From assembly GCA_036924285.1 (NCBI GenBank), contig JAYKYS010000004.1:29048001-29112000 (forward strand): a stretch of 64,000 nt of DNA, given 5' to 3'. Shown piece after piece: positions 24,225 through 36,299 of this stretch (positions within the stretch are counted from its first letter, which is position 1; each line of letters begins with the position of its first letter). Source of the stretch: Asterella californica. Taxonomy: Eukaryota > Streptophyta > Marchantiopsida > Marchantiales > Aytoniaceae. Made by a program: the position numbers and the translations under genes. The notes under the pieces were generated by a model. The model searched no databases, was not told where the DNA came from, and was given only the letters and a program-made list of their open reading frames with translations.

Positions 24225-25860
24225 ATGTCGATTACGACGAAGTTACCGAGGATCAGAGCCTTCGAGCTAGATCAAGAAGAGTTAGTGTACCTTCGGCCGA
24301 AGCTGAAGGAGTTAGGTCTGAGTTTCCTAACCTTGGGAGGCTGGACTAAGGTGTCTGGCAAATTCATTAGCCAGATTTGGATGTGCGAAGACCACGGGGG
24401 TGAAGAAGCATATGCGCGACCTGCAACTGGATCGTAAAGAACTGGGAGAAGGTTTTGCTAGACGAAGCTGGGACGAATGGCGATTTGCTCTTCGACAATG
24501 CGTCGATGAAGAGTCTGGTGAAGGAGGATCAGAACTACGGAGATCTCTTCGAGCAACCGATGCACCCAACGAATGGATACAAGTTGAGCGAATACCGAGA
24601 TCCCGTGAAGAGGAAGATTGTGGAGGCCATCATGCTGATTCTGAGCCCTCGAAGAACGACTTACCTAACCACTTGGAAGGTATGCTTCTTCGAGAACATC
24701 TTCGTCGGAAGACGAGCTTACTGGGCGAAGATCTTCCATGACGAAGTCCAGCGCCTGTGGAAGAAGCAGGATTATGTGTACATGGGCGGCTTCGTCGGCA
24801 TATTTTACTTTGGCATGAGGTGGTTGTCTGAGTCCGAAGCTAAGCGGTTAGGCTTCGGCGAAGATGAAGAGCAGGATTTTCCATCACCCGTTCGAGAAGC
24901 TGAAGAAGTACCTACCGAAGGTGTTCAGCAACTGGGGTCTTCACCGAAGGGACAAGCCGAAGACACTCAAGAGGCGCAGCAGGCAGCGACTGTCCAGGCA
25001 ACAGTCGATGAAGAAGAGAGAAGGCGTAGTAAGAGGAAGAAGCCTCTTCCGACTTCGCCTATGAAGAAACCGAAGGTCCGAAAGAAGGTGAAGAGCACGA
25101 AGAAAGAGACAGTGGACCTGAGCAGCTCAGGAGCGAAGATAGAGGGAGAAGCTGTCTGCAGCGAAGATACTTCGGAGGGAACAGCCTTAGGTAATGTTGA
25201 TCTCTTCAGGAAGGCGATGAACTATGGCGAAGAGGTAGTCGTCCCGATCCTCCGACTTCTTGAAGACAACAAGGAGGATTACGAGAAGGAAGTTCAGAGG
25301 AAGGTGACATTCCCGGAGATGCTAGCGGAGTTACACTTCAGTCGGGGAACTTGGCAGTAGGAGAAGAACAATCTTCGCGAAGAGGCCCGGAACGCGACGA
25401 AGTTGAGGTTGGAGTCGGAGAAGGAGCTTGAAGATCTTCGACGCCAATGCGAAGAAGCCAAGACTGCCTTAGAGGGCAAGGATGAAGAGTTGAAGGTGTC
25501 GACGAAGAGCTTCGCCGACCGCATAAAGGAGTTGTCTGCCCAAGTAGCTGACTTGCAGCGAAGTCGCAAAGAGTTCCAGACTACAGTGGCAGAGCTAACT
25601 AAGAAGCTGAAGACGAAGGTGGCTGACTCCGAAGGCCTTCGGAAGAAGTTGATGCTGGTTCTCTCCGCGTACGCGACTTCGGGGCTGGACACTGACGAGC
25701 TTGGTCTTCTTCGGGCGTTGAAGACGGAGGTGGTACAGATAGAGACAAACCCCGACGGTGTGAAAGCGCGCCTTTCCTGACTTAGACAGAAGGTAGATAG
25801 GGAGATAGGCGAGATACGAGCGAACGCCGAGGTACAGTTAGAAGAGTTCAGGCACAATTA
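24225..25860 (+). pseudogene. Element B ORF: coiled-coil protein related to family A ORF
   Basis: The start ATG (MSITTKLPRIRAFELDQEE) leads to KELGLSFL, comparable to KELGLDFFL at the same place in family A. A frame change near 24,370-24,420 joins the part read from 24,455. The segment with WAKIFHDEVQ and LSESEAKRLGF aligns with WGAVIHAYVQ and LTEDQLARYG of family A. A charged linker with KKPKVRKKVKS (possible nuclear signal) follows, then a coiled coil from about 25,270. In-frame stops are TAG at 25,358 and TGA at 25,778; the likely natural end is TAG at 25,858. Around 545 codons. I do not recognise a catalytic motif. Gag-like, DNA-binding or anti-silencing roles are all possible. Confidence 0.65.
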
Positions 25861-25981
25861 GGCTTAGGAGTATAGATTCAGTTGAAGATGAAGATGATCG
25901 TAGGGTAGTGAAGGTCTTCCACCTTCGTAAGAAGTTAGACAATTAGCGCAGTTAGAAAACAGTTAGGTTAGGACGAAGTAG

Positions 25982-25988
25982 TATATAA
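25982..25988 (+). promoter_or_regulatory. TATA-like box downstream of the B ORF
   Basis: TATATAA in the context GTATATAAGCAGCGCG lies about 120 bases after the ORF end. A promoter facing out of the 3' part of the element fits an LTR-like organisation (U3 with ORF, then R/U5). A TATA-like CATAAATA occurs in A2 at 36,292, also downstream of its ORF. Confidence 0.45.
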
Positions 25989-26812
25989 GCAGCGCGATCC
26001 ACAACCCTCGTGCCTTTTCCATGTTTTCAGTTCTTTATTAATTTATTTCTATTTCCCAAAAGTGTGGAGCGATGTTGTGAATGCTTTGGACGAAGATATT
26101 TTTCTCCGAATATTCGGTGTTTACTGTCGCAGGTGTAATTTTCTGATTGACGAAGATCTTCGCCCTTAGACTTGAAAGAAGAGACTTCGGTGTAGGAACT
26201 TTGAAGAACCTTCGGCCGAAGTTGAACTGTAATCTTCGTGAAGAGTTTTATGAACGAAGATCTGAGAACAAATCAATTACTGTGAAGTGGAAGAGATAAG
26301 TTAAATTGTAAGGAGAGTTTGGAATATGGTGGCTTCATTTTAAGTTTGGCTTCTTCAAATAAGTGGGATTCTTAAGTGTGAGGATTTAGTTGGAAGAACA
26401 CACCTTAGGAAGAGTAGGGACTTATTCTTGGAACCTTGATGTGAAATCAGTATTCTTCTGTCTTTTCAAAAGAAGACTAGTAACATTTCAGTAGTATTTT
26501 ACCTTATTCATTCATTCACATCTGTCCTCTCGAATCTTTTGTTTGTATTGTTGGAAGGGTCCCTGATCAAAGAACTATTTCATTGTTGTTTGTATTCGAT
26601 TTATCAAGTTTGTGCTTGGGTTTGGTTTCTTATTAGACTTAAACTCTCATCCGGATATCATTCCATTCCGTGAGAATAACAAAAAACTATATGAATTATC
26701 ATTGTGACGTTGTAGTACTGTGTTTTGTGTAATTGTTAACTGTATCTTCGTGAGAACGATCCTTTATTTACTATTTCCGATACTTTGTGTTTTTCTGGGT
26801 TGTTACATGTCT

Positions 26813-29711
26813 CAGAAGTAAATACGGGAGATTCTTATGATCAAGAATCCTCATCTGAGGACAAAGGATTTGGTCGAGATGAATCATTACATCAGCTTAG
26901 TGCTATTGACTTGTTGCCTCGACCAGCAGTGGAGAAAGATCTTGACAAAGAAGAGTTGAGTGAGGCAGAGATTGTGAGAAGACTCTCTACCCTGAAGTTT
27001 GGTATCAATGTTACTCAAGAGGAGAAAACTAGATTCCTAGATATATTTTGAAAATATATCCATGTGTTTGCTTTCAGCTACAAGGATTTGAAGGAGGTGA
27101 CTCTAGAGACTCATCGGATCGAATTGGAGGAGAACGCAAGACCTGTTCGACAGAAGCAGAGAAGAGTCAATCTCACAACGGCAATGTTGGTCAAGGAGGA
27201 GACAGACAAGTTGAAGGAGGCAAGTTTCATCTACGAGGTGGAGAACTCATAATGGGTTTCACCCGTTGTGATTGTCAAGAAGAAGAATGGTAAGCTGCGA
27301 GTGTGCATAGACTATAAGAAGCTGAATGCAGTTACCAAGAAGGATTATTATCCTCTATCATTTATAGATGAGATTTTGGAGGAAGTTGCTGGTCATGAGT
27401 GGTACAGCTTTGGTGATGGTTATAGTGGGTATAACCAGATCAAGTAAGCACATGAGTACCAACAGTTGACTACTTTCACTACTCCTTGGAGAACATTTGC
27501 ATTTCGGGTGATGTCATTCAGACTGTATAATGCTCCGACCACGTTTCAGAGGTTCATGAAGAAGGTGTTTGAACCATTCATAGGGAAGTTTGTTCGTGAT
27601 TTCATGACGATTTTTGTGTGTACGGAAGAAAGGAGGACCACTTTGATCATGTGATCAAAGTTTTGCAGCGGTTGGAGCAAGTCAACGCTTCTTTAAATCC
27701 AGAGAAGTGCATCTTTGGCTGCGAAGAAGGTCTATTGTTGGGACACATCATTTCCAAGAATGGGATTGCAGTAGATCCTGAGAAGGTGAAGAAGATTGTG
27801 GATCTTCCATTTCCGGTCAACTTGACAAAGTTGAGACAGTTTCTTGGCATGGTTGGATATTATCGTAGGTTTGTCTTTTCCTTCTCGAACAAAGCAATAG
27901 CTTTGACTATTTATATGAAGAAGGGAGTTGATTTTGACTTGATAGTGCATGATCAGAAGGCAAAGGAATCGGCAATCGGATGTACATTAAGTCAATTAGA
28001 TGGAGATGGGCATGATCATCCTATAGCTTATGCTAATAGGCAGATGGTTCCAGCGGAGAAGAATTACTCCGTGACTGAACGAGAAGGATTAGCGGTGATC
28101 TTTGGATTGAAGAAATTTTGACACTACTTGCTAGGAGCAAAATTTTCCATAGTCATAGATCACAAGGCTTTAAAGTATATCTTTAATAAACCTAATGCCG
28201 AAGGTCGTATTACTCGTTGGAAGATCCTTCTAACAGAATACGATTATGTGATCGAAGATAGATCAAGGAAAAAGCATGCGAATGCTGATCTTTTTGTCGA
28301 GGACTTATGATGATGAGGGAGAAGAACCGTTTGATGATTCATTTCCAGACGAGCATCTGATGACCATCACAAGCATTGAAGAGATACCGGACGAGTACAA
28401 AGAAATCTGGAGTTTCCTTGCAGATGGCTCTTTTCCAGAAGGCTCTTTTCCAGAAGGTATGCATACTCGAGAACGTAATGCGTTGATCAAGAGATGCAAA
28501 CTTTACACCATGATGGAGGGAATTCTGTTTCATCAAGGAGCAGATGGGTTACTAAGGAGAGTAGTTGGTCAGAAGGAGGCGTTCAAGCTAATGCACGAGT
28601 TTCACGACGGAACTGTTTGTGGAGGTCACTTTGCTGATAAGATAATAGCCTTCAAGATTTTGGATGCGGGTTATCACTGGAGAGGGATTTTCAAAGAGTG
28701 TTTAGACTATTGCAAAACTTGCGACGTATGTCAAGCATTTTCTCTGAAGTTTACTAAAACACCTCCGTTAAGATCAATTCTCGTGTTATGACCATTTGAG
28801 AAGTGGGATATTGACTTTATAGGTCCTCTTAATAAGACACCTCGAGACAATAGATACATTGTAGTCGCCACTGACTATTGTACCAAGTGGGTAGAGGCTA
28901 GATCTTTGAGGGAGACTAATGAAACGGAAGTCGGTAGATTCCTATGAGAGAGGATCATCACAAGATTTGGATGTCCATTAGAGTTGGTCTCAGATAGAGG
29001 AGGAGAGTTTGTAAGGAGCATGACTACTGCTATGCTACAACACTTTTCTATCAAGCCACGAGTAACGACCTCATACAAACCAAATGCTAATGGTCTTGCG
29101 AAAAAGACCAATCTTACACTTTGTATGATGCTCGTCAAAGATGTTGGTGTTGAGACTACGAACATACTTGAGATAAGAGGTTACATGCCATCTTATGAGA
29201 GTATCGAACGACAACAAAGACTTCTACTGGGTACTCCTCATTTCAATTGATTTATGGAGTGGAGTCCAAGTTGCCGATCCAATTCGAATTGGATACTTTT
29301 CAAACTATTCATCGAAAGTTGAAGAAGTCGAGGAGAGAAGACGTGGTCAGATCAAGAAGATAGCAACTCATGGAGTTGGAAGAGACCCGAGCGGTAGCAA
29401 TGATCCGGATGGAACGAGCTCAGGCGTATCAAAAGAAGAATTACGACAAATGGTTGGACAAGAGGGAGATAAAACCTTTTCAAGTCGGAGATTGGGTAAT
29501 GTTGTATGATGCTATCAGATTCAAGAGGGCTAGGAAGAAGTTTCTTCCTAGATATTTTGGTCCTTTTGTGTGGTGGTGTGGAGCAACTTCACATATGACC
29601 TTCAGGAACTGGGAGCAAGGAGATTTGATCGTGTCAACCATGACAAGTTGAAGTTGTTTCATAGACGAAAGTTCTCTCTTCACTCCGAGGACGGAGCGAA
29701 AATTTAGTCCG
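26813..29711 (+). pseudogene. G1b RT-RNase H-integrase remnant
   Basis: It is collinear with G1a pol but broken many times. TGA at 27,049 replaces CGA, TAA lies at 27,250, and TAA lies near 27,447. A one-base deletion at about 27,607 hits the catalytic FIDD. An in-frame deletion of net 96 bp at about 27,969 removes the first RNase H aspartate (YTDAS). TGA lies at 28,119, and a 15-bp duplication near 28,433 repeats SFPEG. Further stops occur in integrase (for example TGA at 28,945). The C-terminal GPF region is recognisable near 29,560. Confidence 0.9.
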
Positions 29712-29720
29712 GGGATAAAA

Positions 29721-30629
29721 TGTAACGACTTATGTTACACACAGGAAGTTTGTCTATTAGTAAGGTATTTAGTTATAACTAAGTGTTGAGAATGTTTATT
29801 TGCTGCCCAAGTACTTTAAGGAGGTATCAAGTTAATCATGACTAGCTAAAGTTAGTTATGGTTAGACTTAGCTGTACTTGTGGCAAAATTCAGATATTCC
29901 TAAAGAGTGAGCACTACTATCTTGTCATCTTGTCTAAAAGGTAGAAAGGAGGTGGAAAGTATCCCTTATCTCCTTTTTGACTTGATATTAGTGGTTGGAT
30001 TAAAGTTGTGGACTTTGTGGACATTAAAAACAAGAAGAGATTCCACATGTCTCCTTTTTAGTGGATCCTAGTGTACGGGGGTGGAAATTCGAGATTCTTT
30101 GAGAATATTCCAAAATCCTTCTAGAAGTTGTTGACTTTGAAGGAATAAGCCCATGTGAAAAGATAAAAAGTCCATGTGAATAATGCTTTTACCTTAAGTA
30201 ATATCTTAGTAAAACTCGGTAAAAATAGTTACGGCTGAGTTACCAGAAGGTATCAAAGTAAAAACCTAGAATGTATAAATAGAGGAGTAGAAAAGAGCTC
30301 CTCATCCTTATTTTCACATCGTCGTAATGACAACTTGAGTAATATAGAGAGTGTGTGATATTTTAGCATGTGAGAACTTGAGAGACGTCGTTAGAATGGA
30401 AGATTTTAGTTGATGAGTTTATGGAGAATTTTAGTTGGTGAGTTTATGGGTGTATGAATGCGTGAACTTAGCATTTTTCCCTTCAAGTTCATGGTGTGCT
30501 TCCATCAAAGCCATCAGAGGTGACCCCTGAGTGAGAGACAGACCCAACATGTTGCAGATTCATGGATGACGATCGTGGAGGTTGAGAGATCAAGGGGTAG
30601 TCTATTGATAGGACCGCGAAGGGTTTACA
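29721..30629 (+). repeat. 3' LTR of G1b
   Basis: TGTAACGACT to GGGTTTACA, 909 bp, aligns end to end with the G1a LTR. The flanking sequence to the right (from 30,630) is an integrase fragment of a different gypsy element, so the ancestor of G1b inserted there. Confidence 0.9.
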
Positions 30630-30726
30630 GAACACTGATGAGGCTAAAGCGTTCTTCAAGAGGTGTGGTTTGAAGCTAGCTCTTACCACAACCTACAATC
30701 CAGAGAGAAATGCGAAGTTACCCGCA
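30630..30726 (+). pseudogene. Integrase fragment of another gypsy element
   Basis: In frame it reads NTDEAKAFFKRCGLKLALTT followed by TYNPE, the conserved integrase segment that leads to the catalytic Glu of gypsy elements. The expected NGKxER ending is not preserved. It is cut on both sides, by the G1b LTR and by an inverted LTR scrap. Confidence 0.6.
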
Positions 30727-30789
30727 CTTAGTTATAACTAAACACCTTAATAATAGACAAACTTCTTATGTGTAACATAGGTCTTTACA
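30727..30789 (-). repeat. Inverted scrap of a G1-type LTR (start only)
   Basis: The reverse complement gives TGTAAAGACCTATGTTACAC and continues like the first 60 bases of the G1 LTR with a few substitutions. Only the LTR beginning is present. It follows the G4 RNase H remnant in minus-strand order, which suggests a truncated G1-type insertion into G4. Confidence 0.75.
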
Positions 30790-30799
30790 GCTCATAAAA

Positions 30800-31780
30800 T
30801 CTGCGTTGACGATGAAAGATATTATTTCTTGCGACTCAAGACGTCTGAAACCATGTTGTCTTTTCTCACTTTATGGATTAATTCTACATTTATGATCGCT
30901 AAGATATCATGCCACCTTAGTTGCTTTGGCGTCACCCGATGTTGTGTTTCAAAATACTTGAGAAAAATATTATCAATATACACTTGAGTTTTGTGAAGTC
31001 TCAAGTAATACAGTCATTTCCTCAAACAATGAACCACCGCAAACAATTCCTTCTCGTGAGTTGACCATCGACTCTCTGTCCTAGATAACTTCTTGCTTTC
31101 GTACGCTATAAGTTTTCAATCTTACACCAACACTCGATCAATCGCATAGTCACTCGCGTTCATGTGCACCTCGAATCGTATATCAGACTCTAGTAGCTTC
31201 AAAACTAACTTTGACAAAATAGATTTGATCATTCGGAATGCATCATCCACCTCCTTGGTCCAACTTACATGTGCGTCTTTTCCCGTCCACTCCTTCAGCG
31301 GCTTCACAATCTTTGAAAACCCCTTCACATACTTACGATAGAACGGTGTCAATATTAATCGTCGCATTAATCACCGCATCTCCTTCACTGTAGTCGGAAG
31401 CTCCCAAGTCACAATCACGTCCACCTTCTGCATATCCGGACCGACTCTTTATGCACTTATGACATGTCTCAAGAAGTTAATGCGTTCCAAACCAAACTCA
31501 CTCTTGTCAACATTCGCAAACAGCTTATGCTCCCACAGCTTCATCAAGACATCCTCAAACTCCTTAATCACTTCGTGAAGCACCTTCAGAAGTTTAGTCC
31601 TGTCTCCTGATATTTCCTCTTATCTGTCATCCGTCATCAAATCTGTAACCCGCATCAAACACATGACTCCTTCGTCGAAGTCCATATGTTTGTCTTTGAT
31701 CAAATTCATCATAAAGTCGTCAATTTTCTACACCTTGCGGATCAGCCTTGTGGTGTCCACAATTTACAAGATTCACGAAT
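30800..31780 (-). pseudogene. G4 RT (C-terminal part) and RNase H remnant
   Basis: On the minus strand, pieces read LWEHKLFANVDKSEFGLER and FLRHVIS (RT thumb region), then FYRKYVKGFSKIVKPLKEW and FEVHMNASDYAI (connection and RNase H; the first Asp of VYTDAS is replaced by Asn). HEKELFAVVH and VRKDNMVSDVLSRKK follow at the RNase H end. Several stops interrupt the frame. The RT core before this segment is missing, and A2 lies between it and the protease at 37.7 kb. No integrase follows. Confidence 0.75.
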
Positions 31781-33766
31781 TTTTGAAATTTCTAAGGTTA
31801 ATAACTTGGTTGTATAACTGAAGAAGCTTTGTTATTTAAGATTACGGCTTCCTTAGAAGGAAGATGATCTTATGCTCCATTTCGCAACAAGAGATTGACT
31901 TCTTCTCAGTTGTATCTTCCGAAGACGGAAGACGGCGGAAGTTCCGGAAGACAGCGACCGCAGAAGCCTAACCGTGTATTCTCCAATAAAGGAGTAGGTG
32001 TACCTACCAAGTAGCACCAAGATAGTAGGTAGGTCAGGAAGGTCAGGAAGGTCGGGTAGGTCAAGAACTCCTAAACTATGCGAGAAGATACGAAGGAAGT
32101 GCATTAGCGCAGGAACACTACCGCTTGCCGCATCGAGGTCGTTTGTGCCTAGAAGATCCAATTGAGAGGTGATCGAATTGAGCGAGGAGGGCCAACAGAG
32201 TGAAATCGAGTAGTACAAGGATCGATTCGCAGCTAGAGAGAAGACGAGGACGAAATTCTGAGAGAAAGAAGCACCATCGAGCTGAAGGAGTCTTCTGTAG
32301 ACTCCCGGAAGCAAACATTGAAGGACGACTTAGAAGAATCAGAGGTGGAGTCTTGTTCGATTGAGGAGTACCACGACATTGACAGCAGTAGCAGCTCTGT
32401 GGAGTCGCATTGGAGCTGAGGTCGGAGCCGGAAGCACGCAAAAGACTGAAGACACTATGGAAGCAGACAGAAGACTGTTTGAGGTTCTTCCCATGTTCTC
32501 TTCCCTTCCTACCGTTTCTCGTGTCTTGTTCAGTATCCCTCGTGCTTCCCCGGTTGTTTGCAGGCAAACCAATCGATTGTTTCCTCACCCCGCATTTTCT
32601 TTTTGTGAAATTGGGCGCAGAAGCGCTACCCAATTTTCGACAGTCATCTTCTAGCTTCTTCTCGAACTATAATCGAACTTCCTTGATTGTCGTTCTCAAA
32701 TTCGATCTCGCAGTTATCAATTTTCCTATCCTACCGCACCTCTACTCCCGAATCTTTGAACAGAAGACGCTTCGGAAGCTCTGAACATCTTTGGAAGATG
32801 CTTCTGAATCCTGAACATCTTCGAAAGACGCTTCTGGATATCTGAAGTCTTCGGAAGACGACTGTGTGCAATTCGTATCGAGCGTGGATTGGATTTGCTT
32901 TTGTGTTGAGAGAGACTTGGTACGAATCATGAGAGACTTGGTACGATGAGTGACTTGGTGAGTTGTTTATTGTTTCGAGAAGCTGAAAGTTGGGATCTAG
33001 GCCTGCACCTCCCGATCTTCCAAGCTTCTGAAATCCACATCTTCCTAGAGAGACTAGAAGACTGGAAAGGTTGGCAGAATGCGCGAGAAGACGTGAGGGT
33101 CCGTTACGTGTCTCTTCTGTCCGACCCATAGCAGCTTATCCCTTCTTCTTCCCCAACTTAGAAGAGAATTGTGAGAAGTCTTGCTGGCAGAATCTGGAGA
33201 GAATGGTCAAGGGTCATGTCTTCCCGTCATGCAGCAAGCTTCTTCTGAGTGTGTATGAGAGGTGAGAAGTCGGAAGAACAGAGTGCGAATGTCTGGTGTC
33301 TGTTGTGAGGTTAGATTGCATGTAGGAAGCAGAAGACAAGTGAGATCAGTGAAGGGAAGCCTGGCTTCGGGAAGTCTTCCGAGAACGTTATTGAATCGGA
33401 AGCTGTCTCGGGAGTCTTCCCAGATGCCACTGTCACCGCAGGATCTCGCAACCATCTTCCGAACTTTTCATACACTCTACTTCTCGCATATCTTGTATCT
33501 TCTGTTAGGAAGTAGGATGTATTGCAAGGTGGGTTGTCTTCTAAGGAATCCATGCGAGGCCTTGCTTAGTTAGGATTGTTTAGATATAGCTCGGAAGACG
33601 AGAGCTACTTAGGAAGCACTGTTAGAATCTCGGAAGACGGAGTAGCTGTCTTCTAGAAGACTAGATTCGTCTTCTGAGAGTGGAAGCTAGACTGTGAGAA
33701 CTTGGGAAAGGTTGAGCTTTCGGCTCACAGTAAGTACGTGTGGCTTAGTGCAACAGAGTTTCAAAT

Positions 33767-36033
33767 ATGTCGATGCATCCTCGAGGATTGGTGTTACCGA
33801 CAGCAGAGTTGGCCGAGGCCAAACCCTTTATCAAGGAGTTGGGTCTCAACTTCTTCCTGTGGGATTGGAACCTCGCCGATCAGGGTCTTCTGGAAGAGGT
33901 TTGGGTAACATTATCGTCCCGCAACCGTGTACCTGCGAAGGCAGGAGTAGCTCGAGAAAGACCATCTTCCTGGACAGCAGAATGGTGACGTAGGGCTTTC
34001 CATAGGTCAGAAGCAGAGAACATGGGGTACGAATTGGAGAAGAAGATCCTACCCATGATCTCGAGGAAGTGGCATGTGCCTGGAAGCACAACTTGTCTCT
34101 TCCTGGAGGACAGGCATGGAAGAAACGTGTGGAAGGTCGAAGCTTACCGGGAGCCGCAGAAGCGTCTTCTGGCGAAGTTGTTCTTTCACCTCTTTCCCAA
34201 GAGGAAGGCGCAGAAGACGAGGTACCTTGGAGACCAGGACGTGACATTCTTGGAAGTCATTTGGGAAGCGTTGTCCATCAACTGGGGTGCGTTCTTCCAC
34301 GCATATGTGCAGGCAGAGCTGGTGTACTTAGGCACCCCAGCAGGAGGACATCTTATTCCATTCTTCTGTTATCCATACGTGGTCAAGGAGGATCTAACGA
34401 AAGATCAGTTGGCGAGATATGGCGAGGCGAATGATGAGACCTCAGGAGAAGACGACCGAGCAGCAGCAATGACTCCTTCTCCCACTCTGATGTCGCAGAT
34501 GAGACCAGGTGCTCATCAGAAGACGTTTCTGATGAGGGAAGATGACTCCAGTGGGTCGGAAGACGCGACACCACCAAGGAAGATGGGTCCTAGGAGTGTG
34601 CCTAGGAAGACCACCTCCTTCCCGATCATTCACTCTGGGTCAGAGTCCGACTCACAAGAGGATCCATTGAGTACCCGAGCTGTGTAGAAGACCGCTTCTG
34701 CAACACCAGGGAGTCTTCTGAAGACTCCAGAAGACGAAGGTTGGATGGATACTCTTACTGCGATGCGAGGAACCGCAGTAAAGAGGACCGCTTTTGTCAT
34801 GGAGAGGGATCTTCCACCCCGGAAGATGAGAAGAGTAGCTTCTTCTCGCGAGCAGAAGCAGAAGACCATAGTGGTGGAAGATGCATCTTTGCCTCTGGAA
34901 GACAAGATAGACACCTCCGATCGGATTGTGGGGATGAACCTGTCTTCCACAGGAAGAAGACTGGAGGAGTTCAATGTCTTCTTCCACTCAGAGATCCGAC
35001 CAGCTATGGAGTTGATAGAGAAGAGAGCGATGGCTCAGGAGAAGTCACTACAGCCTGGATTCGGGCTGCACACCCTGATGCGACAGGAAGAAGGCTAGAA
35101 GAAGGTAGAAGCGCTGGAAGCCAACCTCCGCACCACGGAGAAGCTCGCAGCGAAGTACAAGACGGAAGCAGCCGCTTCTGCCAAGGAGTTAGCACAGCTG
35201 AAGAAGAACAACCAGGAGTTGCAGGCGCGTTTACAGCAGCGTGACTAGGAGGTTCTGTGAGTTCGAGGTAAGATCACCGCCCTTGCAGAGAAGAAGACGA
35301 CATGGAAGACACTGCGGGAAGCCGCAGAAGCGCAGACTGCAGCCAGAAGACGCAACGGAAGCTCGTGCACAGGAGATGTTAGCTCAGTTGGTGGAAGCAC
35401 TTCAGAAGAAGTTTAACTTCACCGCGGGTAGGAAGCTTCTTATCTTAGCTAGAATGGGACGACGAGTCCAGAGCAATGTTGATAGAGTGCAAAGAGAGCA
35501 TGTTCCGATACCTGGATCGACAGATAGAGGGAGTGAAGACACTCTATGGTCTTCCCTGGATTTTGCCACCCGCAACTGCATCTTCCCAAGCCCCAGCACC
35601 ATCGACCGGATCAGACTTGGAGAAGGAGGAGTTCGACCTTGCTGTCCACTTGGTAGTGACAGCGTTGGAAGCCGAGAAGATCCCGGAAAAAGCCCCGGAA
35701 GACAAGGTGTCTTCTGGAAGACAGGAAGAAGAGCTGTCTTTCTAGGTATTTCGAGTGGAGGAAGCGACTTCTCCGGACCACTATGAGGTCACCATGGCTC
35801 CCAGTGTCGAACTAGTGCCTCAGAAGAGCGAGGAAGCACAAGTCGATCTAACTTCCCAGAAGACGCTTCCGTCTTCCGAAGCAGCAGCAGCAGAGCCAAC
35901 GACGAATGTTGAGGAGGAAGCCACCTCAGTGACACCCGAGGTATTCGCAGGGCTTCCTAGCTTATCAGAAGCCAAATTAGTAGTTCAAGTAGGAGCAGAT
36001 CAAATGGAGATTGCATCCGAGCAATTAGAGTAG
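33767..36033 (+). pseudogene. Family A ORF (A2)
   Basis: Same start and same final stop (after EQLE) as A1, so the natural length is about 755-770 residues. Disabling changes: TGA at 33,986 (TGG in A1), TAG at 34,685, TAG at 35,096, TAG near 35,246, TGA near 35,258, a frame change near 35,345, and TAG at 35,743 (CAG in A1). The stops sit at different places from those in A1, so both copies decayed independently from an intact ancestor. The coiled coil and the WGAFFHAYVQ segment are preserved. Confidence 0.7.
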
Positions 36034-36291
36034 GGAGCAGAGCGCAGAAGACAAGTTGACTTGTCCAAACTTAGTAGGAACCGAACATGTTATCTTAAGA
36101 GGTGGCAGTTTTAGTGTAATATTAGATAGGTGACCATGTGGCAGAATAGGCAGCGTAGGAGTAGTAAGGTGGATGGCTAATTAGGAAGGACAACCGCTTG
36201 CATGTTGGGTGGCAGCCTTCTGACAGCGTCCATCTCTCCCTGGTTGTAGTTGAGGATTGGAGGGGATCCTCTCTACGTCTCAAGGCAGATG

Positions 36292-36299
36292 CATAAATA
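36292..36299 (+). promoter_or_regulatory. TATA-like box downstream of the A2 ORF
   Basis: CATAAATA lies about 260 bases after the A2 stop. The position relative to the ORF parallels the TATATAA box of element B. Confidence 0.3.

Larger units (their letters stand above)
23701..26807 (+). mobile_element. Element B (3107 bp), single-ORF insertion with 5-bp target duplication
   Basis: The ends are fixed by comparison with uninterrupted G1a. TGTCT is duplicated at 23,696-23,700 and 26,808-26,812, and the element runs from TGTAAAGCCCA to TGGGTTGTTACA. The termini form an imperfect inverted repeat of about 12 bases. No pair of LTRs is visible. It carries one ORF (24,225-25,860) followed by a TATA-like box at 25,982 and about 800 bp of non-coding DNA. 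CGAAGA/TCTTCG words are dense throughout. It may be a very large solo LTR that bears a gene in its U3 part, or a terminal-inverted-repeat transposon with 5-bp duplications. Confidence 0.85.
20461..30629 (+). mobile_element. Decayed gypsy element G1b with two nested insertions
   Basis: Sequence collinear with G1a runs 20,664-22,056, 23,372-23,700 and 26,808-30,629, separated by a solo LTR (22,057-23,371) and element B (23,701-26,807). Removing both restores collinearity exactly once one copy of each target duplication is discounted. It retains the capsid N-terminus that G1a lacks in this window. The 5' LTR is absent. The 3' LTR is complete. Confidence 0.9.
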
